From the NCBI GenBank assembly GCA_027886865.1, contig JAPCJR010000007.1:1-40324 (forward strand): DNA of 40,324 nt, read 5' to 3'. The position numbers were made by a program, and so were the translations under genes. Below are positions 30,926 to 39,372 of the stretch, piece after piece (the stretch's first letter is position 1; each line of letters starts with the position of its first letter). Below the pieces are notes generated by a model. That model had not been told where the DNA came from. It was given only the letters and a program-made list of their open reading frames with translations, and ran no database searches. This DNA is from Nitrososphaerota archaeon. Its GTDB lineage: Archaea; Thermoproteota; Nitrososphaeria; Nitrososphaerales; UBA183.

Positions 30926-31597
30926 TTGAAGTGCTACGTACACCCAAATGCCGACGCTGTGGGTGTCTGCACATCGTGCGGACGAGGCGTCTGCAGGCGT
31001 TGCGCCGTCAGATTGGGTGGGAAGCTCTACTGCAGGGACGACGCCAACACGGTCTTCGGCGCTAAACCGACTATAATCGCGATAAGGGAGGGTGAGGGGC
31101 CACGACGTGGAGTGGGGTCCATGCTCGGTGCTATCTTCGCCTACGGCCTAGGACTCGTCGGCGGGCTCCTCGGCTGCCTCTTGATTTTTGCCGCAATCGT
31201 CTCGGGGGACAAGGGCGATGGCGGGCTCTTCTCCTCGCTCTTCAACCCTGACCTGGCGATCCTGGGACCGATGCAGCAGTACTCGAGCAGTACCATAACG
31301 ACCCTGGGTGTGGCTGCCCTCGTCTTCGGGTTCTTTGGAATCGCCGCAGGATTCTACACTTGGAGGCCTACCAAGGCCGGTGCGGCCATGTCGATAGCCT
31401 TCGGCATCATCGGTTTGGTCGGGGCTTTCGAGCTCAGTTCGATCTCGGTGAATCCGGTTCTCGTCGATGCTTGGTTTGCGCTGAGCGGGCTCACGATCGC
31501 CGCGTCATTCGTGGGCCTGGTACAACTTACCAGGAGCCACCCAAAGCGGATCGATACCCTCCCCTTGACCGTAGCCCGAGCTCGCTCCAAGAGCTAA
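30926..31597 (+). CDS. B-box-type zinc finger fused to membrane helices
   Basis: A 223-residue protein. The first 40 residues are a zinc module of the B-box type: C3, H6, C15, C18, C23, C26 and C36 (MKCYVHPNADAVGVC-TSC-GRGVCRRC). After a linker come four hydrophobic segments near 68-92, 120-145, 150-170 and 175-200. The cytosolic zinc module probably binds a protein partner at the membrane. The TTG start lies at the right distance from an AT-rich box. No catalytic motif is visible. Confidence 0.78.
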   Translation: MKCYVHPNADAVGVCTSCGRGVCRRCAVRLGGKLYCRDDANTVFGAKPTIIAIREGEGPRRGVGSMLGAIFAYGLGLVGGLLGCLLIFAAIVSGDKGDGGLFSSLFNPDLAILGPMQQYSSSTITTLGVAALVFGFFGIAAGFYTWRPTKAGAAMSIAFGIIGLVGAFELSSISVNPVLVDAWFALSGLTIAASFVGLVQLTRSHPKRIDTLPLTVARARSKS

Positions 31598-31630
31598 TAA
31601 GGCTCCGCGCCTCTTACACCTCCGGTACTG

Positions 31631-32368
31631 ATGCCCTACTCCTCGTGCGCCGTCTGTCTCTGCGGGACAGAGTCGTGCGAATCCTGCACATCGCCCAGCA
31701 AGTGCGCCAACTGCGCCTCGTGCTGCTGCTCCGAGCAGCACATCGGCTGGAGAAGAGTGAGGATATCTCAGGCCCTGAGGCTCGAGTACCTTAGCGTCGG
31801 ATGGATGTCCGTCGAAGTCGCGGGAGCGCTCTTCATCGGCCTCATCTCCCTGAACTTTGCGCTGGTGGCGTTCGGCGCCGACAGCCTGGTGGAGCTCCTC
31901 TCCGCCTCCGTGGTGTTGTCGCACCTGAGAAAGGACTCGGCGGGCGAGGCACACTTCGGCGAGCGGACGGCTTTCTTCTCGGCGCTTCTCCTCGTCGCCC
32001 TGATCCCCGTCATAGGGATCCCCTCGACGTACTTCTTCCTGGTTGCAAGGGCCGTCCCGGAGTTCTCGCCCTATGGACTGGCCATAGCGGGGGCCGCCAT
32101 CGTCATCATGCCGATTCTCTGGCTCCGAAAGCGGAAGATCGGGCGGGACACGAACTGCCTTCCGCTGACTATCGACGCAGCGGAGTCAGCGACGTGCTTC
32201 TTCATGGCGATCGCCGTTTTCGCGGGGCTGTTCGCACAGTATGCGCTAGGCATCGCCTGGGCAGACTACGCAGCCACGCTAGTGATCCTAGCATTTGTGG
32301 CGAAGGAGGCTTTCGAGTCGTTCCATGAGTTCGGCGAGCAGCGAAGGTCCGCGGTCCTGCAACCTTAA
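31631..32368 (+). CDS. CDF-like cation transporter with a cysteine-rich N-terminus
   Basis: A 245-residue membrane protein. The first 33 residues contain ten cysteines (6, 9, 11, 16, 19, 25, 28, 31, 32, 33) in CxC, CxxC and CCC arrangements, with His-37 soon after. Six hydrophobic helices follow. Two of them resemble cation diffusion facilitator transmembrane segments: GADSLVELLSA and TIDAAESATC carry acidic residues where CDF proteins bind metal, and ADYAATLVILAFVAKEAFES resembles the final CDF helix. It probably exports or handles a thiophilic metal such as Zn, Cd or Cu, which is inference. The family's cytosolic C-terminal domain is missing. The upstream gene also encodes a Cys-rich zinc module plus helices, ending 33 bases away. 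Confidence 0.75.
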   Translation: MPYSSCAVCLCGTESCESCTSPSKCANCASCCCSEQHIGWRRVRISQALRLEYLSVGWMSVEVAGALFIGLISLNFALVAFGADSLVELLSASVVLSHLRKDSAGEAHFGERTAFFSALLLVALIPVIGIPSTYFFLVARAVPEFSPYGLAIAGAAIVIMPILWLRKRKIGRDTNCLPLTIDAAESATCFFMAIAVFAGLFAQYALGIAWADYAATLVILAFVAKEAFESFHEFGEQRRSAVLQP

Positions 32369-32401
32369 TTACAAACCACCCATGACAACCGCGCTGAGAT
32401 C

Positions 32402-32869
32402 ATGTCTCTGAAGTTAGGAAATCTGAAGATTACCAGTACCGCCTTCGGTCCACGGGGGCTCATCCCGAAACGTAACGGAGGGGACGGCGGCAACCTCTCG
32501 CCTGCGCTCGAATGGAGCGGCGCCCCGAAAGGTACCAAGGAGTTCGCTCTGGTCAGCTTCGACTATGACGCGCCCCTGCCGCGCGGCTTCGTGCACTGGG
32601 TAGTGTACGGCATACCCGCCAGCGTGACGAAGCTCTCAGAGGGACAGGCGGCGAGCGTCTACACCGCCGGCGTGAACGGGACGGGGAAGCCGGGGTACAT
32701 GGGTCCCTACCCGCCAAACGGACATGGCGTTCACCACTATTACTTCTGGGTGTACGCGCTGGACGATACGCTCAAGCTGAAGCCAGGTCTGAACCTCGAG
32801 CAGCTCCTGGACTCGATAGCCCCCCACATCTTGGAACAGGCTAGGGTCGTGGGGCTCTATGAGCGCTGA
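32402..32869 (+). CDS. PEBP family protein (YbhB/YbcL-like)
   Basis: A 155-residue phosphatidylethanolamine-binding-like protein. LSPALEWSGAPKGTKEFALVSFDYDAP (given in part), the RGFVHWVVYGIP motif and GPYPPNGHGVHHYYFWVYALDD carry the Asp, His and Arg positions of the ligand pocket of bacterial and archaeal members. These proteins bind an anionic ligand; physiological roles in archaea are poorly known. An AT-rich stretch (CTTAATTACAAA, near 32363-32374) precedes the ATG at the usual distance. Confidence 0.93.
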   Translation: MSLKLGNLKITSTAFGPRGLIPKRNGGDGGNLSPALEWSGAPKGTKEFALVSFDYDAPLPRGFVHWVVYGIPASVTKLSEGQAASVYTAGVNGTGKPGYMGPYPPNGHGVHHYYFWVYALDDTLKLKPGLNLEQLLDSIAPHILEQARVVGLYER

Positions 32870-32957
32870 GCGCAAGCGACGGCACTGAGCGACTCCGGAG
32901 CCTCGGACCCTCCGCCTGTACTTCACCCGAAGGCGGCGTGAGGTGCTGCCTCCCAGC

Positions 32958-32967
32958 GTTTACATAC
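32958..32967 (+). promoter_or_regulatory. TATA-like box, leaderless start at 32989
   Basis: GTTTACATAC has its centre about 26 bases before the ATG at 32989, which predicts transcription starting at the first base of that codon. Confidence 0.5.
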
Positions 32968-32988
32968 AGATAAGACCAGTTACGTGAT

Positions 32989-33180
32989 ATGAGCGCGCCC
33001 AAGGTCAGGAGCGGACGTCTCGCCCGGGCCGCGATGCTGCTGATGATAGTCCTCGGGGTCTTCAGTATCCTCGTCAGCGTGGCCGTGGCCGCCATCCTGA
33101 TCGTGCTGGGGGCGGCGATGTACCTTTTCGAGTGGTGGCTCGTGCGGAAGGTGCGGCGCTCATCGGCCGCTACCGATTAG
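32989..33180 (+). CDS. Small membrane protein with two close helices
   Basis: A 63-residue protein. After MSAPKVRSGRLARA comes a long hydrophobic stretch (residues 15-48), enough for two short helices or one long one, ending WWLVRKVRRSS. No known family is recognised. The ATG start has a TATA-like box at the leaderless distance. Its 3' end overlaps the convergent MIT-like gene by 11 bases. Confidence 0.6.
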   Translation: MSAPKVRSGRLARAAMLLMIVLGVFSILVSVAVAAILIVLGAAMYLFEWWLVRKVRRSSAATD

Positions 33181-33478
33181 GGTCCGGATTAGCCAGCCTT
33201 CTCTTGGCCATCAGGATCCTCGAACGCTGCTGGCACTGGAGCGCCCTGTCAGAATAAGTCTTCCATACCGTGTAATTGTCCTGTCCCTTCGCAAGCAACA
33301 GGAGAACGTCGGCGGCGTTCAGGTACTTGACGATGGACTCTTCGAGGTTCCCCGCCTTCTCCAGCTCGGCCGCCTCGTTGATCAGCTGCCCGGCGTACCA
33401 CTCTATCTTCTTTAGTTTGGACATCCCGCTGGATGGTTGCGCCTGATTGGGGGCGTTGGCCGCTTTTGTAGCTGACAT
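33170..33478 (-). CDS. Stand-alone MIT-like three-helix protein
   Basis: A 102-residue protein. After a polar N-terminal 18 residues (the in-frame Met at 19 starts MSKLKKIEWYAG), it has the three-helix pattern of MIT domains: AGQLINEAAELEKAGNLEES, IVKYLNAADVLLLLAKG, and WKTYSDRALQCQQRSRILMAKRR. The KAGNxxxSIxKYLNAADxL stretch matches MIT (KAVEED-x-EALxLY) in layout. MIT domains bind tails of ESCRT-III proteins; in archaea they also occur in CdvC. A TPR-like fold is the main alternative. No Cdv gene is in this window. The start is an ATG. Confidence 0.65.
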   Translation of the reverse strand: MSATKAANAPNQAQPSSGMSKLKKIEWYAGQLINEAAELEKAGNLEESIVKYLNAADVLLLLAKGQDNYTVWKTYSDRALQCQQRSRILMAKRRLANPDPNR

Positions 33479-33633
33479 CTGGCCCTACATCGGTATCGTC
33501 ACGCAAAAGGCACCTTGTCATGAATCGTGAACAAACTCGCAAATCTCTGAGACACCTGGGCAATCCTCGCCGTGGCCAGGCCGGCACGGGAAGGAAATCC
33601 CTGAAATACCTACGCCTCTTGAGCTACCAAAGG

Positions 33634-34287
33634 ATGATGACCAAAGCGGACAAGAAGACGCCGCGCATAAAGGGGATTACGCTGATCATCATCCTCATGG
33701 TGGCGGTCGTGGCAGCGGGAGCTTTGACCATCGCCTCCGTCTTCATCAACGGGTCCTCGACCAAGACGGCGTCTCTTACCGGGGTGCTGACCGTCTACGC
33801 CTCCGGCTCGTACTCGGGACCGCACACGAACTCTGCGAGTTACAATGTCACGCTCACTTCGAAGGGAGGGACGGGGATGCTCAACCTGACCCAGATCAGC
33901 GGGTCGAGCGACCTGGTTGCGAACCACAACTACTCTTTGACCGACGTGGTCGTCTCTCCCTACAACCTTACGATGATGATCTCGGGTCATAACGTGTCGA
34001 TGGGATGGATAACCACCAGCACCGTCTGGACCGCCCTCAACGCTTCCTATGCTACCGCCTCGGGGGTGAGCAACAGCACCTTCTGGAACGACCTGAACTC
34101 CTCCTACGCCGCTGCGTCCGGGCCGAACGCTCCGGCCAACGAGACCATAGGTGCTTTCAGCCCCTCCATCTTCCAGCTACCGACCAGCGACTACATGTTC
34201 ATCGGTCTAACGATACCCCAGCCTCCGTACACGATACCCTTCGTGATAGCACCGATCGCGGCCGCGAGGACGACCGCGGAGCGCTGA
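33634..34287 (+). CDS. Signal-anchored extracellular protein, unknown
   Basis: A 217-residue protein. MMTKADKKTPRIKG is followed by a hydrophobic segment (about residues 14-37), then a Ser/Thr/Asn-rich external domain with several N-glycosylation-like NxS/T sites (NVT, NLT, NYS, NAS, NSS). The ending PQPPYTIPFVIAPIAA is hydrophobic and might be a second contact to the membrane. The ATG at 33634, two bases after the predicted start from an AT-rich box near 33603-33610, is preferred over the upstream Met at 33520. Function is unknown. Confidence 0.65.
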   Translation: MMTKADKKTPRIKGITLIIILMVAVVAAGALTIASVFINGSSTKTASLTGVLTVYASGSYSGPHTNSASYNVTLTSKGGTGMLNLTQISGSSDLVANHNYSLTDVVVSPYNLTMMISGHNVSMGWITTSTVWTALNASYATASGVSNSTFWNDLNSSYAAASGPNAPANETIGAFSPSIFQLPTSDYMFIGLTIPQPPYTIPFVIAPIAAARTTAER

Positions 34288-34316
34288 GAGAACCGGGAGC
34301 GGGGAGATTAGATAGA

Positions 34317-35705
34317 ATGGTCCGAGCCCGGAGGAACCTGGATGCCGCCGACGACTCTTCGATAGCGGCGTACCGGAAGAGGCTCCTCTCTGGGGACACC
34401 TCGTGTGAGGAGAGGGTCAGGGAGGAGCTCACGAACATTGAGGCGTACGACAGACGCTTCAACGCGTTCATCATGGTCTTCGGCGGCGACAAGGGGTTGG
34501 CACTCTCGCGGGCGCGCGTGCTCGACGCCAGGCTCGCCAGGAGAGACCGCGGCCCGCTCTCGCCGCTCTTCGGGGTACCCCTAACGATCAAAGACAACGC
34601 CTTCCTGGGCGGCCTTCCCGCCACCGACGGTTCCGAAGCCTTTTCGGACTTCGTCCCACAGACGAACGCTGAGGTCGTGGACCAGACGCTGGAGGCTGGG
34701 TGCATCCCTCTGGGGAAGACAAACCTCCATGAGCTGGCCCTCGGCATAATGGGGACCAGCGGCTACGGCGGCCCTATCCACAACCCCGTAGACCCGGCGA
34801 GGGTCTCCGGAGGCTCGAGCGGCGGTTCGGCGGTCTCGGTGGCCCTCTCGAAGGGAGCGATCCTGAGCATAGGAAGCGACACCGGCGGCTCGGTGCGGGT
34901 ACCCGCCGCGCTCTGCGGCGTCTGCGGGTTCAAGCCGTCCCAGGGGGTGCTGAGCACGGAAGGTTTGTTCCCCCTCAGCGGCACGCTGGACCACGCGGGT
35001 CTCCTCGCGCGGTCCGTCCCTGACGTCGCCCTCGGCTTCAGGACCATCACCGGGTCGCGTCCTCTCCCGAAGCGCCGTCACAAGCTCGGAGTTCCGACCC
35101 GTTACTTCGTGGATGACATGGATTCCCAAGTCTCCAAGGAGTTCTGGCGGGCAGTCGACCTGCTGAAAGAGAGCGGCGAGTTCGAGATGAAGCAGGTCGC
35201 GGTCGAGAAGGACTATCTCCCGTTCAGCCGGGCGCGCGCGATCATCCAGCTGAAGGAGGCGGCGTGGTTCTACGAATCCCTGCTGCGATCCCCTGAGACC
35301 CGGAAGAAGATGCACAAGGATGTCCTGGCGCTGATGGACAGGGGGATGAAGATGGGCATGATCCAGTACATGCACTCGATAAACCTCCGCTTAGAGTTCT
35401 TGCAGGTGATGTCCCGGTTGCTTAAAGGAATCGACGCAATTCTGATGCCCACCTGCCTCGTCGTCGCGCCCAAGATCGAAGACGCCCTCGGGAATGAGAC
35501 GGGCCAGCTCAGGTCGCTGATGCTTCGGAACGCCGAACTGTTCAATCTGAGCGGTCTGCCTGCTCTCAGTCTCCCGGCGGCCCGGAGGTCGGGCGCTCTG
35601 CCGGTGGGCCTGCAGCTGATTGGGGGCGCGCGCGAAGACGAACGGGTCCTCGCGGCCTCCGAGTCCGCGTGGTCCGTCTTGCACGGCCCGCGTTCATATC
35701 AGTAA
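34317..35705 (+). CDS. Amidase (amidase-signature family)
   Basis: A 462-residue enzyme. The Ser-cisSer-Lys triad is visible as K92 in LTIKDNAF, S168 in GGSSGGSA and S192 in DTGGSVR, with 24 residues between the serines as usual. The Gly/Ser-rich signature and LSTEGLFPLSGTLDHAG support the family. It hydrolyses an amide to acid and ammonia; a GatA role is less likely without gatC/gatB nearby. The ATG at 34317 follows a GGGAG motif; the frame is open another 312 bases into the surface-protein gene. The DHA2-type transporter gene follows after 51 bases. Confidence 0.92.
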   Translation: MVRARRNLDAADDSSIAAYRKRLLSGDTSCEERVREELTNIEAYDRRFNAFIMVFGGDKGLALSRARVLDARLARRDRGPLSPLFGVPLTIKDNAFLGGLPATDGSEAFSDFVPQTNAEVVDQTLEAGCIPLGKTNLHELALGIMGTSGYGGPIHNPVDPARVSGGSSGGSAVSVALSKGAILSIGSDTGGSVRVPAALCGVCGFKPSQGVLSTEGLFPLSGTLDHAGLLARSVPDVALGFRTITGSRPLPKRRHKLGVPTRYFVDDMDSQVSKEFWRAVDLLKESGEFEMKQVAVEKDYLPFSRARAIIQLKEAAWFYESLLRSPETRKKMHKDVLALMDRGMKMGMIQYMHSINLRLEFLQVMSRLLKGIDAILMPTCLVVAPKIEDALGNETGQLRSLMLRNAELFNLSGLPALSLPAARRSGALPVGLQLIGGAREDERVLAASESAWSVLHGPRSYQ

Positions 35706-35756
35706 AATACTGGCTGCAATTCGGCTGATGCGAGCGGGAAGAAAGAAGGCGAGTGG

Positions 35757-37202
35757 TTGGAGTACAAGTATGTCGTTCTTACGAACACGACCATAGGCGC
35801 GTTCATGTCCCAGCTGGACGCTAACATCGTCCTGATTTCGCTCCCGACTATCCTGAGAGAGCTCCCCGGCACGTCCACCTTCGACGGCATCTGGATAATC
35901 ATGGGCTATACCCTGGTAACGGCCACAGTGCTGCTCACCATCGGCAGACTGGGCGACGTCTTCGGAAGGGTCAAGCTCTACAACCTCGGCTTCGTCATAT
36001 TCACGCTCGGCTCGGGCCTCTGCAGCATCGCCCCCAACGGCGTCTTTTTGGTGGCCATGCGCCTCGTGCAGGGCCTCGGCGCCGCTCTCATCTGGTCGAA
36101 CAACGCCGCCATCCTCACAGACGCCTTCCCGGCGACCGAGCGAGGACGGGCACTAGGCATAAACCAGGTGGCGGGCGTATCTGGTTCGATTCTCGGCCTT
36201 GTGGCCGGCGGTGTTCTGACCACATTCCTGGGATGGAGGTCCATCTTCTGGATCAATCTCGCGCCCGGTGTCTTCGCGACCGCCTGGGCATACCTCCGAT
36301 TGAAGGACCTCAACCCGAGGCTGAGAAACGAGTCGCTCGATCCGCTTGGGAACGCCCTTTTCGGTGGAGGCCTGATCTCTTTCCTGATCGGGCTCACACT
36401 GGGCGCGATTACTGGATGGACTTCCACCGACGTCGCGCTCATGGCGGCCGGCCTGGTGACGCTCGGAGTCTTCGCGTTCGTGGAGACGAGGGTCAAGAGC
36501 CCGATGATAGACGTCCGGCTCTTCAGGATACGCGCCTTCACAGCCGGGGCTCTCGCGAGCCTGCTCACCTCGATAGCGAGGAGCTCGCTCTCGCTCATCC
36601 TGATATTCTACTTCCAGGGCGCCCTTCTCTATAGCGCGCTCAAGACGGGTCTTCTTCTCCTGCCGTTCTCCACGGCGTTCGTCATCGTGGGTCCGCTCAG
36701 CGGATATCTTTCGGACAGGATTGGCCCGAGGCGCCTAACCACCGCGGGGTCGGTGCTCTCAGCAGCGGCTTTCTTCTGGTTCGCCGTGCTTCCCTACGGC
36801 GTATCTTACGTGCTCATCGCCCTGCCCATGGTCCTCGCCGGCATAGGGGGAGGAATGTTCTTCGCGCCCACCGTGGCAGCGATCATGAACTCCGTCCCAC
36901 CTGCACGGAGAGGCGTGGCTTCCGGCGTGTCGTCGACGATCTTCAACGTTGGCTCTCTTCTGAGCCTCGGGATGATCTTCGCCATCTTCGGCGCGACGGT
37001 CCCACTGAAGGCGCTCCAGGACATCTTCGCGGGCGTCCCGCCGCCGACCGGTTCGCTCAGCGTATCGCTGTTCATCAACGCGATGCATACCGCCTTCGCT
37101 GCGATGGGGGTCATCATCCTCATAGCCGCCATACCCGCGTCACAGACCGGCTCGAAGCCCAAGGAAACGATTATCTATCGCGGCGACGCATCTACAGAGT
37201 GA
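35757..37202 (+). CDS. MFS transporter, DHA2/EmrB-QacA type, 14 helices
   Basis: A 481-residue membrane transporter. Motif A appears as GRLGDVFGRVKLYN after helix 2, a LDANIVLISLPTI motif D-like segment in helix 1 (with SQLDANIV), and GVSGSILGLVAGGVL in helix 5, all typical of 14-helix drug:proton antiporters. It probably exports a hydrophobic compound or drug. The TTG start is preferred; TATA-like AT-rich sequence lies near 35700-35710. The stop overlaps the start of the CBS gene (GTGATG). Confidence 0.88.
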   Translation: MEYKYVVLTNTTIGAFMSQLDANIVLISLPTILRELPGTSTFDGIWIIMGYTLVTATVLLTIGRLGDVFGRVKLYNLGFVIFTLGSGLCSIAPNGVFLVAMRLVQGLGAALIWSNNAAILTDAFPATERGRALGINQVAGVSGSILGLVAGGVLTTFLGWRSIFWINLAPGVFATAWAYLRLKDLNPRLRNESLDPLGNALFGGGLISFLIGLTLGAITGWTSTDVALMAAGLVTLGVFAFVETRVKSPMIDVRLFRIRAFTAGALASLLTSIARSSLSLILIFYFQGALLYSALKTGLLLLPFSTAFVIVGPLSGYLSDRIGPRRLTTAGSVLSAAAFFWFAVLPYGVSYVLIALPMVLAGIGGGMFFAPTVAAIMNSVPPARRGVASGVSSTIFNVGSLLSLGMIFAIFGATVPLKALQDIFAGVPPPTGSLSVSLFINAMHTAFAAMGVIILIAAIPASQTGSKPKETIIYRGDASTE

Positions 37203-37630
37203 TGGTCCTCTTCGCGAAAGATGTCGCGGAACCGACTTTCCTTTCGCTCCCACCCGATACCAACGCCCTCGAAGCCGCCAAGGCAATGAAAGAGAAGCGC
37301 CAGGGTTACGTGATAGTCCACAGCGACATCAAGCCGGTAGGAATCGTGACCGAATGGGACTATCTCTCGAAGATAGTGGCCGAGGGGATCGACCCGGCGA
37401 AGATGACCCTTCGCGAGCTGATGAGCGAGGGGCTCATCTCGGTGGCCGACACCGATGGGATTGAGATGGTTGCGAGGATCATGACCGAGAGGGGCGTGAG
37501 AAGGGTCCTCGTACTGCACGACGGCAAGGTCATGGGCGTGATCACCTCAAGGACGATACTCGCCAGACTGGAAGAGTATGTCGACCAGGTCTCTGTCACG
37601 ATAGCCAGGCTGCAGGCGCCGCCTCCCTGA
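37199..37630 (+). CDS. CBS-domain pair protein
   Basis: A 143-residue protein made of two CBS motifs. The first is near residues 10-60 (AKAMKEKRQGYVIVHSDIKPVGIVTEWD), the second near 75-128 (EMVARIMTERGVRRVLVLHDGKVMGVITS). CBS pairs bind AMP, ATP or SAM and usually regulate an attached or separate partner. Its start (GTG, or ATG at 37202) overlaps the MFS stop and also lies about 26-29 bases after an AT-rich box (CGATTATCTATCG, near 37167-37179), so it may have both read-through and an own promoter. Confidence 0.9.
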   Translation: MMVLFAKDVAEPTFLSLPPDTNALEAAKAMKEKRQGYVIVHSDIKPVGIVTEWDYLSKIVAEGIDPAKMTLRELMSEGLISVADTDGIEMVARIMTERGVRRVLVLHDGKVMGVITSRTILARLEEYVDQVSVTIARLQAPPP

Positions 37631-37647
37631 CTGGGAACTCTGAGAAA

Positions 37648-37657
37648 ACTATAAACC
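37648..37657 (+). promoter_or_regulatory. TATA box of the DUF2116 gene
   Basis: ACTATAAACC is centred about 28 bases before the TTG at 37681, so the predicted transcript starts within two bases of the TTG. Confidence 0.6.
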
Positions 37658-37680
37658 GAGAGGCGTCGGCGCCCGCCGCG

Positions 37681-37899
37681 TTGTCCAAGCCCAGCGGGGG
37701 TGCGCCTGCCCACAAGCACTGCCCTGTCTGCGGTGTCTCGATATCCACCAGCAAGAACTACTGCGGAGTGGAGCACGAGGAGGCGGATGAGAAGGCGCAG
37801 AGGCGCATGAAGAACTTCAGGACGATCACCCTGCTGCTCATGGTCTCCGCCATGGTCGCACTGGTCGGCGTGTCGCTCTTCCTCCGCGCCCACGCCTGA
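37681..37899 (+). CDS. DUF2116-like zinc-ribbon membrane protein
   Basis: A 72-residue protein. An N-terminal zinc module with C14, C17 (CPVCG), C28 and H32 (YCGVEH) is followed by a charged helix and one membrane helix near residues 48-68. This is the layout of the DUF2116 family, which is largely archaeal; the last ligand is His rather than Cys. Role unknown. The TTG start has a TATA box at the leaderless distance. Confidence 0.82.
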   Translation: MSKPSGGAPAHKHCPVCGVSISTSKNYCGVEHEEADEKAQRRMKNFRTITLLLMVSAMVALVGVSLFLRAHA

Positions 37900-37906
37900 G
37901 CCGGGC

Positions 37907-38908
37907 TTACATGCCCTGCTTGCCGATCAGCTTCCAGAGTTCGTCGGTAGGCGCGTGGGCTATGGTCTCGACGGAGCCGTCCCCGTGCACCAGTCTCCTG
38001 CTGCCCTTCCTGAACCTGCCTATCACCGCCGCCTTCGAGCCCGCGTTCGCTACCGCCTGAACGACCTCGCGCTCCCTTCCCGCCTCCGCCGAGATCAACA
38101 GTGTACCGGAACTTATGAGCCTGAGCGGGTCGAGTCCGAGCGCGGAGCACACGGCGGCCGTCTCGGCCGCGACCGGGATGCTTTCCTCTCGCAGCTCGAA
38201 CCCGAGCTTCGAAGCTCGTGACATCTCGAAGACGGCGCCGAGTACGCCGCCCTCTGTGCAGTCGTGCATCGCGTGCACGGCTCCCGTCGCGAACGCGGCG
38301 GCCGCCTCGTCTACCACGCTGAGCTTTCTGAGGAACCGCTTGGCCCTCTTTATCACGGCCGGGTCCACCTTCCCGGAGAGCGCGAGGGAGTCCGACGCGC
38401 AGATGGCGGTCCCCTCGACGGCGGCGCTCTTCGTGATCAAGATGGCGTCTCCCTCCTTAGCGTCGGCCGCGGTGACGTACGAAGATGCGAAGGCGAACGC
38501 CGTCGTTATCACGATGGGCCTCCTCAGCCCCGGAGTCAGCTCGGTGTGCCCTCCGACTATGGTGATCCCTAGCGAGGAAGCCGTCCTGTCCATCTCGAAG
38601 GATATCCGGGCGACATCCCTCACCGAGGCGCGCTCGGGGAGAAGGATCACCGACTGAAGAAACTGTGGCCTGTTCCCGCTGGTCGCAATGTCGTTGGCGC
38701 TCACGTTCACGGCATACCATCCCACCCTCTCCTTCACGCCGGTCACTGGGTCAGAGGAGACTATGAGTTGGGTGTTCCCGTGCCTGACCACCCCGAAGTC
38801 GACGCCGATGGAAGGACCTACCACCAGGTCACGCGAACGTGCTCCCGTCATCCCGACGAGGTACTTCTCCAGCACCTCAGGCGGAAGCTTTCCGAGCTTT
38901 AGTTCCAA
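37907..38908 (-). CDS. HypE-like AIR synthase-related protein
   Basis: A 333-residue protein of the PurM/HypE/SelD/ThiL superfamily. LGKLPPEVLEKYL starts the domain as in archaeal HypE-like proteins; IVSSDPVTG and ANDIATSGNRPQFL hold the ATP-binding and metal-binding Asp and Asn, IVGGHTEL follows, and the second domain has MHDCTEGGVLGA. Hydrogenase maturation HypE ends in a conserved Cys tail; here the end is KLIGKQGM with no Cys, so a classical HypE role is unlikely. The family uses ATP to activate a carboxamide or similar substrate. TTG at 38908 has AGGAGG eight bases upstream; the TTG at 38923 is an alternative. It is 29 bases from the BFN gene. Confidence 0.85.
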   Translation of the reverse strand: MELKLGKLPPEVLEKYLVGMTGARSRDLVVGPSIGVDFGVVRHGNTQLIVSSDPVTGVKERVGWYAVNVSANDIATSGNRPQFLQSVILLPERASVRDVARISFEMDRTASSLGITIVGGHTELTPGLRRPIVITTAFAFASSYVTAADAKEGDAILITKSAAVEGTAICASDSLALSGKVDPAVIKRAKRFLRKLSVVDEAAAAFATGAVHAMHDCTEGGVLGAVFEMSRASKLGFELREESIPVAAETAAVCSALGLDPLRLISSGTLLISAEAGREREVVQAVANAGSKAAVIGRFRKGSRRLVHGDGSVETIAHAPTDELWKLIGKQGM

Positions 38909-38937
38909 ATCTCTCCTCCTCAAGACGCCGTCGGAGG

Positions 38938-39372
38938 CTAGATCTCGGAGTCCTCTTCCCTCTCGGACTCGAGAAGGGAGCGGTGTAGCATTATCGGCGC
39001 ATCGTAGAAGAGCGCCAGCGCGATAGAGTCAGAAGCTCGGTATCCCCGCATCAAGACCTCCTTCGACCTGCCGATGAACTGTAGGTCGGCGCGCAGAACC
39101 TGCCCGGACGGATACACCTCGACCCCGGCGAGGTGAACGCCAGCCTTCTCCGCAAAGTCCTCGAGCATATTGAACACCGAAGGAATAGAAGACCTGTCGC
39201 CGCGGAGGAACCTCTGCATGTGCATCGCCGTCTCCCCGGAGAACGCCCGCATGGTAAAGCTCCTCGCGTCCCCCGCTTTGAGCCAAATAACTCCCTCCGT
39301 CCCGTTCGTGTCTGCGAACCCAACTTCTGAAACTTTGACCACCACGTAGTCGCTGAGGACGCCCTCTTTCAA
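38938..39372 (-). CDS. Bifunctional-nuclease-domain (DUF151) protein
   Basis: A 144-residue protein. VVVKVSEVGFADTNGTEGVIWLKAGD, then FSGETAMHMQRFLRGD and RGYRASDSIALALFYDAPI, match the BFN/DUF151 domain, proposed as a nuclease in plants and widespread in archaea and bacteria. The acidic C-terminal tail (ESEREEDSEI) is outside the domain. The TTG start lies precisely 26 bases from the centre of a TATA box, and overlaps the stop region of the upstream helical gene by four bases. It heads the mini-operon with the HypE-like gene. Confidence 0.88.
   Translation of the reverse strand: MKEGVLSDYVVVKVSEVGFADTNGTEGVIWLKAGDARSFTMRAFSGETAMHMQRFLRGDRSSIPSVFNMLEDFAEKAGVHLAGVEVYPSGQVLRADLQFIGRSKEVLMRGYRASDSIALALFYDAPIMLHRSLLESEREEDSEI

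Noticed and set aside
37199..37201. GTG versus ATG start of the CBS protein
   Set aside because: Both are possible one codon apart; not treated as a finding because the product is the same apart from one residue.
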